Positions 9,646 through 19,047 are shown, counted from the stretch's first letter. The stretch is 64,000 nucleotides of DNA from CAWBBA01 sp963741625 (GCA_963741625.1 CAVUIT010000012.1:1105641-1169640), one strand, 5' to 3'. Translations and numbers: made by a program. The notes: generated from the sequence alone by a model not told the origin.

Positions 9646-11608
9646 ATGGACAATGCTCCAAAATGGTACGACGCCCATCTGGAGGAGTATCGGAAGATCG
9701 CGTACATCAAGAGCATGGAAGAGTACAAGGAACTCTACAGGCGCTCGCTCGAAGACGTGGACAACTTCTGGGGCCAGGCGGCCAAAGAGTACATTTCCTG
9801 GTACAAGGATTGGGATTTCGTGCTCCGTTACGATTTTGAGAAGGCCAATATTGAATGGTTCGGGGGGGGCGTCCTTAACGTTACCTACAACTGCCTGGAC
9901 AGACACATGGACCAAGCTCAAGAACAAAGTGGCCTATTACTGGGAAGGGGACAATCCAGCAGAATCAAGGGTCGTAACTTATCTGGAGCTTTACAAAGAA
10001 GTCAACAAATTCGCCGCGGTACTCAAGTCCCAGGGCATTAAAAAGGGTGATCGGGTGATCATCTACCTGCCGATGATCGTGGAACTCCCAGTCGCCATGT
10101 TGGCTTGTGCCAGGATAGGAGCCATCCACTGCGTCATCTTCGGCGGTTTCAGCGCTGAATCTATTGCAAGCCGCATCGAGGATTGCAACGCCAAGATGGT
10201 CATCACGTGCGATGGGGGCTATAGGGCCGGTAAGCTGCTGAACCTGAAAGGCAATGTGGATGAGGCACTGAAACGTTGTCCTGGAGTGGAAAAGGTCATA
10301 GTTTTCAAGCGTGCAGGCATGGACATACAGTTGGATCCGAAGAAGGAATTGTGGTGGCATGAATTGATGTCTGATCCGGCGCTGCCGGCCTATGTTGAGC
10401 CGGAGCGCATGGATTCCGAAGACCCCTTGTTCATACTTTACACGAGCGGGAGCACGGGGAAACCCAAGGGAGTGTTGCACACCCAGGCCGGGTACTTGCT
10501 CAATGTTGCTATGACGACCAAGTTGGTTTTTGATCTGAAACCGGAAGAGACGTTTTGGTGCACCGCGGACATCGGGTGGGTAACGGGTCACAGTTACATA
10601 GTCTACGGGCCACTGTGTTGCGGATTCACCAGCGTCATGTTTGAAGGGGTTCCGAGCTATCCGGATTTTGACCGATTCTGGGACATCGTTGAAAAACGGC
10701 GCGTTGACAAATTCTATACCGCGCCTACGGCCATCCGGGCCTTGGCGAAGGAAGGGAGCGGCCACGTAGAAAAACACGATGTCTCGAGCCTCAAGCTTCT
10801 CGGGACCGTGGGAGAGCCCATCAACCCTGAGGCATGGAGATGGTATCATCACTATGTGGGGCGTGATTGGTGCCCCATCGTGGACACATGGTGGCAGACG
10901 GAAACCGGCGCACAGTTGATGACCCCATTGCCGGGAGTGGCCCCGATCAAACCGGGCTCCTGCTCTTTCCCATTCTTCGGCGTCGATCCAGTGATTCTGG
11001 ATCCCGAAACCGGGGAGGAAGTCAAACATCCCGGCGAGGAGGGGGCTCTTTTCATAAAAAAGCCGTGGCCCGGAATAATGAGAACCGTCTACGGCGATCA
11101 TGAGCGATTCAGGGAAACCTACTTCTCGCGAATCCCCGGGATGTACTTCACCGGGGACGGCGCGAAGAAGGATGAAGACGGCTACTATTGGATCATCGGC
11201 CGGATAGACGACGTCATTAATGTTTCAGGGCATCGTATGGGAACCGCGGAAGTGGAATCCGCGCTGGTTCTTCACAAGGATGTGGCCGAGGCGGCAGTGG
11301 TCGGTTTTCCGCATCCAATAAAGGGGCAGGGCATATATGCCTTTGTTACCCTAAATACGGGAGTGACGAAGACGGACGATCTGAAGAAAGAGCTGGTCAA
11401 GCTGGTGCGAACTCAAATCGGTCCCATCGCGTCGCCGGACGCAATTCAATGGGCGGACGGTTTGCCCAAAACGCGCAGTGGAAAGATTATGAGACGCATC
11501 TTAAAGAAGATAGCCGCGGGCCAGGTTGAGGACTTGGGGGACACCACCACTCTGGCGGATCCCACTGTTATGGGAAACCTCGTGAGTGCTCGCGTCGTAA
11601 TCGAATAG
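9646..11608 (+). CDS. acs: Acetyl-CoA synthetase, AMP-forming (one frameshift)
   Basis: It converts acetate, ATP and CoA to acetyl-CoA, AMP and PPi in the cytoplasm. The joined product is about 653 residues, the usual Acs length. Motifs seen are the P-loop YTSGSTGKPKG (about residue 265), the acetate-pocket/adenylate motif DTWWQTETG with its Trp pair, GRIDDVINVSGHR at the hinge, and LPKTRSGKIMRR with the acetylatable catalytic Lys near residue 613. The ATG at 9646 has AGGAGGAGG upstream. One extra C at 9912-9913 breaks the frame: NCLDRHMD should continue KLKNKVAYYWEGD. GNAT and deacetylase genes nearby suggest control by lysine acetylation, and the SLC5-kinase locus upstream suggests transcriptional control. 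Confidence 0.92.
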
Positions 11609-11620
11609 GAACGTACCATC

Positions 11621-11682
11621 TGAAGACGGGCGCCCCGAATATGCCGGGAAGAGCATTTCCAGGCGGGGGCGTTCTGTCTTCA
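11621..11682 (+). terminator. Imperfect hairpin downstream of acs
   Basis: TGAAGAC and CGCCCC on the left can pair with GGGGCG and GTCTTCA on the right around a ~30-base interior. There is no T-run after it, so intrinsic termination is uncertain. The rest of the gap to the next gene (11683-12009) shows no gene or other signal I can support. Confidence 0.3.
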
Positions 11683-12009
11683 CCCACCCCATCATAGTGT
11701 TGCTCAACAAACAACCGTGCCATCAACTGCTCAAATATAACTTCCCAAAAATCGTTTCAGCCGATAGAGTTCTTTGCTTTAACCACCCGGCGATCTTGTT
11801 TCCTCACCATGACTGCGTGTTTGACCCCTCAGAACTGTTAGTGATATAGTGGCGGCACAAATCAGTTGGGAATGTTTATCAAGCGTGATCCATAAACGGC
11901 TTTATTATGCGCAGACTTATCCAGAGACGCCGGTGAACCCCAAGCGCAGTACGGCCATCACGGTCCCTGCCGGGGTGGCCATTAACCCCATCGAGTCTGG
12001 AAAAGCGAA

Positions 12010-12498
12010 ATGACCACGCTCAATCGGGTCCGGAGAGTTGACAAGGCTGGCTGCGAATTTGAGGTGGGGAGATGCGACCTTGAATCGTCCTCTGAGATCA
12101 AGAAGATGTACGATGGGTTCGCTAGGCTGGCAATAAGTCAAGGGCTGCCGCCTGCTGAAAAGGAAATCAGAGACCGGTGGGTTGACAAGCTTTTGGAATT
12201 CGGCAGAAATTTTCTGGTCTGGGCTGATGGAAACGCAGTGGGCCATGCCGCGATCATTCCGGACTTCGACAGGAGTGACGGAGAATACGTAATATTTGTG
12301 AGCGAACCTTTTCGCAACCGTGGTCTCGGTACATCTCTGACGCAGATAGCTATCGACGATTCACGATCCGTAGGATTGAAAAGGCTGTGGCTCACCGTCG
12401 AAGCCTTCAATTTCAGGGCCATAAGGCTTTATAGAAATGCGGGCTTCACCGCTGTGGATCATGGCGAAACAGAGATAACCATGATCCTCAGACTTTGA
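12010..12498 (+). CDS. GNAT-family N-acetyltransferase, copy 1
   Basis: This is a single-domain GNAT of 162 residues. The acetyl-CoA-binding core shows FRNRGLGTSL (motif A, R/Q-x-x-G-x-G/A type), and the C-terminal part has NFRAIRLYRNAGF, the typical motif B helix. The N-terminal half includes a conserved block LAISQGLPP shared with the second GNAT at 15.3-15.8 kb, so the two are paralogues. It lies between acs and an AcsA-like gene with an AcuC-like deacetylase close by. This matches the logic of AcuA/AcuC control of acetyl-CoA synthetase in Bacillus and of Pat in enterics. That Acs is its substrate is inferred from this context only. Confidence 0.8.
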   Translation: MTTLNRVRRVDKAGCEFEVGRCDLESSSEIKKMYDGFARLAISQGLPPAEKEIRDRWVDKLLEFGRNFLVWADGNAVGHAAIIPDFDRSDGEYVIFVSEPFRNRGLGTSLTQIAIDDSRSVGLKRLWLTVEAFNFRAIRLYRNAGFTAVDHGETEITMILRL

Positions 12499-12520
12499 TA
12501 AGCGCTGACCGCCATCTCTG

Positions 12521-14260
12521 TCAGGAATCGTGCTCGAAGAAAGGCTCGTCCTGCAATCCTAGTAGATCTCCCTCGGGGAGTCCCAGTTCCCGCGCTCTCA
12601 AAACCCTCCGCAGGAGCTTGCCAGATCTGGTTTTAGGAAGCTCGCTAATGAACTCCACCTCACTTAGCTGAACCGCGGAGGAAAGATTAGGTTTGACGAA
12701 GGCCCTTATTTCATGCCGTAACCGCATCGAGGGCTTGAAGCCTTCCGACACCGTAAGGAACGCCTTCAAGGAAGATTTTCCGAGAGAAGCCTCTTTAGAG
12801 ATTACCGCGGCTTCATGCACCGCAGGATGCCTACAGAGTACCTGTTCGATTTCGTACGGCCCTATAATTTTTTCACCGATCTTGATGAGATCGTCCATAC
12901 GTCCCTGGTGGAAAAAGTATCCGTCCTCGTCCACGATGGCCATATCCCCCGTCAGGAACCATCCGGAGAGCCTGAAATAGGCCCGGTATCTGTGTGTATC
13001 CTGCCATATCTCTCGCATCATAGCGGGCCATCCGGGTCTGAGAGCCAACTGACCCAGCGTGAGCATGGGCAGCTTCTCTCCGTCTTCGGAAACTATCGCA
13101 GCCTCCAGTCCCGGCACAGGCTTGCCCATTGACCCCGGCTTAATATCCAGTGAGGCGAAGTTCGCCAGGCATATCATTCCGGTTTCAGTCATCCACCATG
13201 TGTCGTGTGGTGACAAGCCTATGTTGCTTCGGACCCAGTGAAACAGTTCCGGCCCGAGCGCCTCGCCGACGGTGCAGATGTGACGAAGGTTTGAAAAGTC
13301 GTATCTTGGCGGCAGATCTTCACCGGCATCCATAAGTCTTCTGATCCTGCTCGGAGTCGTGTACCACACTTCGACCTTGTGTTTCTCCAGCGTGCGATAC
13401 CAGCTCGAAGCCGAGAACGGATCCGCCATGATTACTGAGGTCGCCCCGCACAACCAGGGAGCAAAGGTCCCGTACACGGTACCCAATATCCATGCGGGGT
13501 GCCCGTCGGTCCAGAGAACGGAGCCCTCATTGAGGTCAAGCACGGATCTCGCGGTCGGTTTCAGCCCCAACATGTCCTGGTGAGCATGCACCACCCCTTT
13601 TGGGGGCCCTGTAGAACCTGAAGTGTAGAGAAGGTAGAGCCGCGCGTCCCGTTCAACCCACACGGTCTCAAATTCTTCCGACATCTGCCCAGGGAGGTCT
13701 TTTATGACGGACTCACCTCTAAAAAGCCCCGGCGCAGGGCCTTCCGTGAGGAGAACATGTTCGACGTCGGCCATTGCCTCATGGGGAAGATTCTCCGCGA
13801 GATCCGGGTGGGTCAATATAGCTTTCGGCGTAGCGTTGTGAATGCGGTCTTCGAGTTCATCAAAGACCAAAGTAGGATAAAGCGGACAGAAGACGACTCC
13901 CATCCGCGCACAAGCAATCATTGCAAAATAGAGTTCGGGGCATGGGTCAAGGTAAATGAACAGTCGGTCGCCCTTTGCCAAACCATACTGGGAAAGCAAG
14001 TTGGCCCACTGGCAAGAGATCTTCATTAAGTCGAGATAGGTGAAGCTCTCTGTCTTACCCGCCTTCTCCAAGACCAAGGCTTTGAGGTGTCCCTTGTCCA
14101 ACGCGTGACGGTCGATTGCCTCAAAAGCTATATTTGTGAGATTAGAGTCCTTCCATGTGAACTCGGATTCCACCTCCGACCAGGAGAACGAGCGGTAGGT
14201 CTCGGCATAAGAACTCAAGTTAGCGTCACTTCGCTCGGCTTTGATTCTCGATTTGATCAT
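12521..14260 (-). CDS. AMP-forming acyl-CoA synthetase, AcsA-like
   Basis: This ANL-superfamily adenylate-forming ligase of about 580 residues is closer to the Bacillus AcsA type than to the long Acs at 9.6 kb. Visible motifs are YTSGSTGPPKG (P-loop), DTWWMTETG, LTGDMAIVDEDGY, GRMDDLIK in the hinge and LPKTRSGKLLRR with the catalytic and potentially acetylated Lys. I chose the ATG at 14260, preceded by AGGGAG, rather than the 14-residue longer open frame that overlaps the deacetylase gene and has no ribosome site. It follows the AcuC-like gene by 22 bp, so it is probably translated from the same mRNA. The substrate may be acetate, propionate or another short acid; the sequence alone does not decide this. 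Confidence 0.85.
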   Translation of the reverse strand: MIKSRIKAERSDANLSSYAETYRSFSWSEVESEFTWKDSNLTNIAFEAIDRHALDKGHLKALVLEKAGKTESFTYLDLMKISCQWANLLSQYGLAKGDRLFIYLDPCPELYFAMIACARMGVVFCPLYPTLVFDELEDRIHNATPKAILTHPDLAENLPHEAMADVEHVLLTEGPAPGLFRGESVIKDLPGQMSEEFETVWVERDARLYLLYTSGSTGPPKGVVHAHQDMLGLKPTARSVLDLNEGSVLWTDGHPAWILGTVYGTFAPWLCGATSVIMADPFSASSWYRTLEKHKVEVWYTTPSRIRRLMDAGEDLPPRYDFSNLRHICTVGEALGPELFHWVRSNIGLSPHDTWWMTETGMICLANFASLDIKPGSMGKPVPGLEAAIVSEDGEKLPMLTLGQLALRPGWPAMMREIWQDTHRYRAYFRLSGWFLTGDMAIVDEDGYFFHQGRMDDLIKIGEKIIGPYEIEQVLCRHPAVHEAAVISKEASLGKSSLKAFLTVSEGFKPSMRLRHEIRAFVKPNLSSAVQLSEVEFISELPKTRSGKLLRRVLRARELGLPEGDLLGLQDEPFFEHDS

Positions 14261-14282
14261 GAGCCGGCTCCCTGCGGTGGCA

Positions 14283-15323
14283 TCAATCAGTCCATACGCC
14301 ATATTTTGAGTGAAAACTGCGGGCGGTTGTCAACAATTGCTCCCCCGTTGGAGTGCTTTCATCAGGGAGTTTGACCGTAGAGCCTGAGTCTGTCAAGACT
14401 TTAAGCACCTCCCGAACCGACTTGACCAGTGCCGGGATTCTGTATCCCCCTTCCAAAGCAAGAAGTAAAGGTGGGTCCCCTACTTCTCGCTTCCGATCCA
14501 AAATCAGTCGGGTAAGCATTCCGAAAACCGTCTCGGTTATCTTTGCCCTGCTGAAAATATCCTGGCTGTGCAGGTCAAAGCCTGCGGCAACGAGAATCAA
14601 GTCGGGTTCGTATCGTCGTATCGCTTCACCCACGACTTCACGGTAAAGATATAGTAGATCAAGGTCCTCAATGGCCTTTGTTAATACCATATTCACATTG
14701 TACCCTTCGCCGTCACCGGCGCCCGTCTCCTCCCACTCTCCGGCGTACGGGTAAATGTTTGTATAGTGAGAGGATATGTACAGGACCTCCTTCTCGTGAT
14801 AGAAGAGGGCCTGTAACGCATTACCGTGATGCACGTCCCAGTCCACGATGAGGATGCGTTTGTAGTCGTATTTTCTCAACGCGTAGCGTGCCGTTATGCC
14901 CAGGTTGTTGAAAATGCAAAACCCGCCCGCTCTGTCAGGTTGCGCGTGATGTCCCGGCGGCCGTACCAGAGAGAAGGTGACGTCACATTCTCCGGAACGA
15001 AGCCTCTCCAAGGCCGTAGTGCAACCTCCCACTGCCAACCAGGCCGCCATATACGAGCGAGGACTGGTAGGCGTGTCCTGAGCGAGGTGAGTAAAGTCAC
15101 GATTCGCTGTGTGCAGCACTTTCCTTACGTACGCCGGAGTATGGACAACCTCCAGGTCCTCCAGAGTGACAGGCTGAGGCTTGATATAGACCACATCGCG
15201 GGAGAACTCTGCATCTATCATGGTGTAAATATACTTCAGCCGGTTCGGATGCTCGGGATGTAATATGCCTGTCCTGTGCTCAAGGTATCTATCATCCCTA
15301 ATTACACCGACCTTCAGCGCCAT
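14283..15323 (-). CDS. AcuC-like histone-deacetylase-family protein
   Basis: This is a zinc-dependent class I/II HDAC-fold deacylase of about 346 residues. Active-site landmarks are RPPGHHA (His pair), GGFCIFNN, the metal ligands in DWDVHHGN and AAGFDLHSQD, and LEGGYR near the end. All canonical ligands are present, so it should be catalytically active. I prefer the ATG at 15323 (GAGGGGAG upstream) to a TTG four codons earlier. It sits between a GNAT gene and an AcsA-like ligase on the same strand with nearly no gaps. In Bacillus, AcuC deacetylates and reactivates acetyl-CoA synthetase. I infer the same job here, possibly on three ligases encoded within 8 kb. Confidence 0.87.
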   Translation of the reverse strand: MALKVGVIRDDRYLEHRTGILHPEHPNRLKYIYTMIDAEFSRDVVYIKPQPVTLEDLEVVHTPAYVRKVLHTANRDFTHLAQDTPTSPRSYMAAWLAVGGCTTALERLRSGECDVTFSLVRPPGHHAQPDRAGGFCIFNNLGITARYALRKYDYKRILIVDWDVHHGNALQALFYHEKEVLYISSHYTNIYPYAGEWEETGAGDGEGYNVNMVLTKAIEDLDLLYLYREVVGEAIRRYEPDLILVAAGFDLHSQDIFSRAKITETVFGMLTRLILDRKREVGDPPLLLALEGGYRIPALVKSVREVLKVLTDSGSTVKLPDESTPTGEQLLTTARSFHSKYGVWTD

Positions 15324-15331
15324 CGCTCCCC

Positions 15332-15820
15332 TCAAATCCTCAGTGCCATTTTTCTCTCGGAAAGGCCTGCATCACAAAACTGGAAGCCCATTTTCTTGTA
15401 CAGCTTTATCGCCTTAAAGTTGTCCGACTCGACAGTTAGCCAGACGGACCGCAAGCCAAGCGCTTTGGCCCGCTGAATTGCCATTTCGGTCAGAACCGTA
15501 GCGAGACCGCGTTTTCTGTGGGGACCACCGACAAAAATCACGTACTCGCCGTCGTTTGTCTCCCTGTTCGGCAGAAGAGCCGCATGCCCTACGACCTTCC
15601 CCTCTATCATCGCAGCATAATTTTCGCCAGTTTCAAGAAGGGTTCTAATCCAGGTGTGTCGCGTTGCTTTGTCCGTCGGGGGGAGACCCTGAGCCACTGC
15701 CTCGGGCATAAATGAGTCATACATGTCCAGGACGCGAAGAAAGTCGCCAACGCCGCAACCTACCACAGTAAACGGCGTACCAAGTCTGTCATGGTAGGTC
15801 TTTTGCTCCGTCTCGTCCAT
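15332..15820 (-). CDS. GNAT-family N-acetyltransferase, copy 2
   Basis: This 162-residue GNAT paralogue of the gene at 12.0 kb has the same length, a shared AQGLPPTDK block, DGEYVIFVGGPHRKRGLAT for acetyl-CoA binding and NFKAIKLYKKMGF near the end. Its stop lies 8 bp from the start of the AcuC-like gene, and the second Acs lies 100 bp upstream on the same strand, so Acs2-GNAT-AcuC-AcsA read as one operon. Two GNATs with one deacetylase may give separate specificity for the different ligases (inference). No ACT or NAD domain is fused, unlike larger Pat proteins. Confidence 0.82.
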   Translation of the reverse strand: MDETEQKTYHDRLGTPFTVVGCGVGDFLRVLDMYDSFMPEAVAQGLPPTDKATRHTWIRTLLETGENYAAMIEGKVVGHAALLPNRETNDGEYVIFVGGPHRKRGLATVLTEMAIQRAKALGLRSVWLTVESDNFKAIKLYKKMGFQFCDAGLSERKMALRI

Positions 15821-15919
15821 GCATTTCTTTCATCGGCGCGCGATCCTGACAAGACGGTCCGCAGCCCACTGAAGTCAAGAATATTTCCGCCTGCGTCGAG
15901 CCGTCATCCGGGGGGACTG

Positions 15920-17884
15920 TTATGCGCCGAGTTCCAAACGACCCTTCACGAGGCTTTCGACAACTGCCGGATCGGCAATGGAGGAAAAGTCTCTCAGGTT
16001 TGCAACATCGCCTGCCGCGATTTTTTGAAGGATTACTTTGAGTATCTTACCACTGGGGGTTCTCGGCAAAGTGTCGACCCATTGAATAACATCTATTTCC
16101 GCGAAGTCAGCGATTGCGTTGCGCACCAGATCGACAAGTTCGCTTTTGAGTTTGTCAGAATTATCCGTACTGTCTCGAAGATGCACAAAAGCGTACACAC
16201 CGCTACCTTTTATGGGATGTGGATAGCCGACCACGGCTGTCTCAGCGACCTTGTCATGCCGAATGAGGACCGCTTCCAACTCCGGTATTCCCAGACGATG
16301 ACCCGCGGAATTGATCACATCGTCGATACGGCCGATTATCCAGTATTGGCCGTCTTCATCCTGCCTGGCCCCGTCTCCTGTAAAAAAAAGCCCGGGGACT
16401 CGGCTGAAATGGCCTTCCACGAATCGGTCGTGGTCCCCGAAGATCGTCCTTGCCATTCCGGGCCAGGCTCGCTCGATACACAGCACACCTTCTTGATTCG
16501 GAAACTTGACTGCCTCGCCTGTGGCGGGATCCAATATTACGGGCTTCACGCCGAAAAATGGGACCGAGCAAGAGCCGGCTTTCAACGGTGCAACAGCAGG
16601 AAAAGGAGCCATAAGAATTCCGCCTGCTTCCGCTTGGGAGTACGCATCTATTATGGGGCACCGCCCTTTTCCGATCCGGTCATGATACCATTTCCACTCC
16701 TCCGAATTAACGGTTTCTCCCATTAGGCCCAGTAATTTGAGTGAGGTAATATCGTGCCCGTTTACGCAGTCCGGGGCCTGTTCAGCCATTAGTCGAATAG
16801 TGCTCGGTCGCGTGCAAAATTTGTCGACCCTGTGCCTAGCCACGATCTCCCACAATCTGCCGTGGTCGCCACTACCTGGAATCCCTTCGAAGATCACAGA
16901 GGTGAGGCCATTTAAAAGCGGTCCATAGACTCCATAACTGTGCCCCGATATGCACCCAATGTCCTCGGTGATCCAAAAGGTTTCATCGTCTTTCAAATCA
17001 AAGACGAGTCGGGTAGTCATCGCGGCGTAAAGCAAGTACCCGCCATGAGTATGGACAATCCCCTTGGGCTTGCCCGTAGGGCCACTGGTATACAAGATGA
17101 AAAGCGGGTCCTCCGCGTCCATAGGCTCCGGCGAGATGTGCGAAGGCAGGGCGGGGTCTGCAACCGCATCGTGCCACCAGACGTCCTTTGGAGCGTTCAG
17201 GTGAACGGCGCCGCCAGTATGCTTGAGGACTATCACCAATTCCACGGATGCACAGCTTTCAAGCGCGGCATCAACTTTGGACTTCAACGCAACCGGTTTG
17301 CCGGCGCGGAAGCCTCCGTCGGCCGTGATGACAACTTTGGCAAGGCAATCTTGAATTCGATAAGCAAGCGCCGCGGATCCGAATCCTGAGTACACCACGC
17401 AGTGGATGGCCCCGATTCTTGCACAGGCTAGCATGGCGATGGGGAGTTCGACCACCATCGGCATGTATATGACTACTCTGTCACCGCGTTTGACACCTCT
17501 GGCTTTTAACGCCGCGGCAAAATTGTTTACTCTTTTGTAAAGCTCCAGATATGTTGCAGTGTAAGACTGGTTGGGATCATCCCCTTCCCAGTGGTAGGCG
17601 GGCCTGTCCTTGAGCGTCTCGACATGTCTGTCCAGGCAATTGTAAGCCGCGTTCAGTATTCCACCGCTGAACCATTTGATCTTTCCCTGCTCGAAGTCGG
17701 ACTGGACCACAACATCCCACTTCTTTACCCACGAAAGATACCGTTCCGCTTGCTCAGCCCAGAACTCCTCCGGAGAATTCAATGACTTTTCGTACAGCTC
17801 TTTGTACATCTCTGGGCTATTTATGTAAGCTGTTCCACGATACTCATCCAGGTGGGCGTCACACCGTTCCGAACCTTCAGACAT
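15920..17884 (-). CDS. Acs paralogue with altered active-site motifs
   Basis: This intact 654-residue protein aligns end to end with the Acs at 9.6 kb (shared FWAEQAERYLSWVKKWD-like start, GRIDDVIN hinge, C-terminal domain). Several motifs that are nearly invariant in Acs are changed. The P-loop reads YTSGPTGKPKG instead of SGSTG. The acetate-pocket motif reads DAYSQAEAG instead of DTWWQTETG, losing both tryptophans. GWVTGHSY has become GCISGHSY, and the C-terminal motif is LPRTPSGKILKV, which still holds the catalytic Lys. The Trp to Ser change at the residue that limits acyl chain length in Acs predicts a larger acyl pocket, or a non-acetate or regulatory role. GGAG precedes the ATG. The reading frame is unbroken, so it is probably under selection. 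Confidence 0.85.
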   Translation of the reverse strand: MSEGSERCDAHLDEYRGTAYINSPEMYKELYEKSLNSPEEFWAEQAERYLSWVKKWDVVVQSDFEQGKIKWFSGGILNAAYNCLDRHVETLKDRPAYHWEGDDPNQSYTATYLELYKRVNNFAAALKARGVKRGDRVVIYMPMVVELPIAMLACARIGAIHCVVYSGFGSAALAYRIQDCLAKVVITADGGFRAGKPVALKSKVDAALESCASVELVIVLKHTGGAVHLNAPKDVWWHDAVADPALPSHISPEPMDAEDPLFILYTSGPTGKPKGIVHTHGGYLLYAAMTTRLVFDLKDDETFWITEDIGCISGHSYGVYGPLLNGLTSVIFEGIPGSGDHGRLWEIVARHRVDKFCTRPSTIRLMAEQAPDCVNGHDITSLKLLGLMGETVNSEEWKWYHDRIGKGRCPIIDAYSQAEAGGILMAPFPAVAPLKAGSCSVPFFGVKPVILDPATGEAVKFPNQEGVLCIERAWPGMARTIFGDHDRFVEGHFSRVPGLFFTGDGARQDEDGQYWIIGRIDDVINSAGHRLGIPELEAVLIRHDKVAETAVVGYPHPIKGSGVYAFVHLRDSTDNSDKLKSELVDLVRNAIADFAEIDVIQWVDTLPRTPSGKILKVILQKIAAGDVANLRDFSSIADPAVVESLVKGRLELGA

Positions 17885-18186
17885 GCGATCACTCCATTTC
17901 TAAGTCTGCAACGGCAGAAGAATCTGGGCGAGCAGCACGCGTACAAATGCCTTAACGCGGTCCAAAACCAGGATCAGTTTTACACGATGCCCCAATAGAT
18001 GGCAACACAGTTTCAATCCACTCCGATTCAGCGAGGCCAAGGTCGATCCCAAGAGTGGACTGACTGAAAGTTGAGAGCTGACGATTTACAACCTTCTTGA
18101 TGTCATTTCTTTTGTTGTGTTAAAAGTCCTTCTTAGGCTAAATTAGCGCAGAAGACCATACTCCTTGCAAAAGGACCCCAAGGAAA
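17885..18186. other. Intergenic gap between divergent Acs paralogue and response regulator
   Basis: About 300 bp with no gene. It must hold the start signals for the leftward Acs2 operon and the rightward response regulator. The right part is AT-rich (about 18080-18145), but no promoter hexamer pair was convincing. Confidence 0.35.
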
Positions 18187-18645
18187 ATGAAAAGAATCCT
18201 CGCCGTGGACGATGAACCGGACGTTTTGGAAACAGTTGAGGAAGTTCTCTCTTCCTATCAGGTCCAGACCGCCGGAAGCTTTGAAGCGGCCAGGAGACTG
18301 CTCGTTACCGAAACGTACGACATGGTAATTCTTGACATAATGGGCGTCAGGGGTCTCGATCTTCTGGATATCGCGGTGGAGCAAAACTTCCCTGCCGTGA
18401 TGCTTACAGCCCATGCTCTGGACCCGGGGAACGTCATGGAGTCGATGTTGCGTGGAGCAGTATCTTTTATCACCAAGGAGAATATCGATCGGCTTGACAG
18501 CCTCTTGGAAGAACTATTCGACCTCCTCGAAAAAGGTGAATCAACGTGGGTCCACACCATGAAACGATTGGCGCCTATGCTCGATGCTTGCTTTTCTCCC
18601 GAGTGGCGCGACGCGTATAAAGAGATGGGACTCCTTGATTTTTGA
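18187..18645 (+). CDS. Response regulator with short C-terminal extension
   Basis: This 152-residue protein has a receiver (about residues 1-115) with LAVDDEPD, the phospho-acceptor Asp in VILDIMG, LTAHAL and the Lys in FITKENID. The C-terminal ~35 residues, with TWVHTMKRLAPMLDACF and a conserved-looking WRDAYKEMG end, are helical and are not a known DNA-binding domain. AAGGAAA precedes the ATG. It stands alone and diverges from the Acs2/GNAT/AcuC/AcsA operon. It could receive phosphate from the SLC5-kinase at the left edge, which has two other receivers beside it. The output is unknown. Confidence 0.82.
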   Translation: MKRILAVDDEPDVLETVEEVLSSYQVQTAGSFEAARRLLVTETYDMVILDIMGVRGLDLLDIAVEQNFPAVMLTAHALDPGNVMESMLRGAVSFITKENIDRLDSLLEELFDLLEKGESTWVHTMKRLAPMLDACFSPEWRDAYKEMGLLDF

Positions 18646-18710
18646 TGTTCCTCGGCCTTTTTTTGGCTTATGAAGAGGTGTTCTTCGACAGAGATGAGTT
18701 AAGTGAAGAC

Positions 18711-18834
18711 TTGGCCTCGGCCTTCATCTGAGGAGCACCCTGCCGAGCGTTCTCAAGATGGCAATGAACTCTTAGGTGGCAAGCAGAAGCAGGTCTGCTG
18801 CCGCCGATAGCCTCTCCCTTGATGAGAGGTGGAA
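18711..18834. repeat. Diverged direct repeat, copy A
   Basis: This stretch resembles 19139-19262 in order and spacing of blocks. Shared pieces include GCCGAGCGTTCTC against GCCGGGCGTTTCTC, then AGGTCTGCTGCC against AGGTCTGCTACC, CGATAGCCTCTC against CGATTGCCTCTC, and a following GATG. The copies have the same orientation and flank the small membrane gene at 18841-19047. Identity is partial, so this is an old duplication of an unknown element. Confidence 0.5.
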
Positions 18835-18840
18835 TTCCGG

Positions 18841-19047
18841 TCAATATCTGATGAGAAATGGCAATGTCATGAGCGCAATGCCCGCCGCAGCGAGAAGGAT
18901 TATATTTGATATAAAATAGGGCATGCCGCACAATACCACGCCAGAAATAAGAGCTATGGGGTTCTTCTGTTTTCTCCCATACACTATGTACCCCAAGCCG
19001 ATGGAACCAAGAATCACTCCGGCATAGAGCGTTGTTGCATCCACCAA
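18841..19047 (-). CDS. Small two-helix membrane protein
   Basis: This 68-residue protein has two hydrophobic helices (about 7-24 and 33-64, the second possibly two short ones) joined by a basic loop containing YGRKQKNP. The C-terminus is LPFLIRY. Small proteins of this pattern occur in many Proteobacteria, sometimes labelled amino-acid transport protein; no function is established that I know of. The start is TTG at 19047 with GGGAGGAGGG at the right distance, which supports translation. It is bracketed by two diverged repeat copies. Confidence 0.6.
   Translation of the reverse strand: MVDATTLYAGVILGSIGLGYIVYGRKQKNPIALISGVVLCGMPYFISNIILLAAAGIALMTLPFLIRY

Noticed and set aside
9965..11101. 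378-codon open frame antisense to acs
   Set aside because: It runs opposite a clear, motif-rich acs and has no recognisable domain; a shadow of GC-rich coding sequence.
15791..16726. 311-codon plus-strand frame across the Acs paralogue
   Set aside because: It overlaps an intact Acs-family gene on the other strand; composition shadow.
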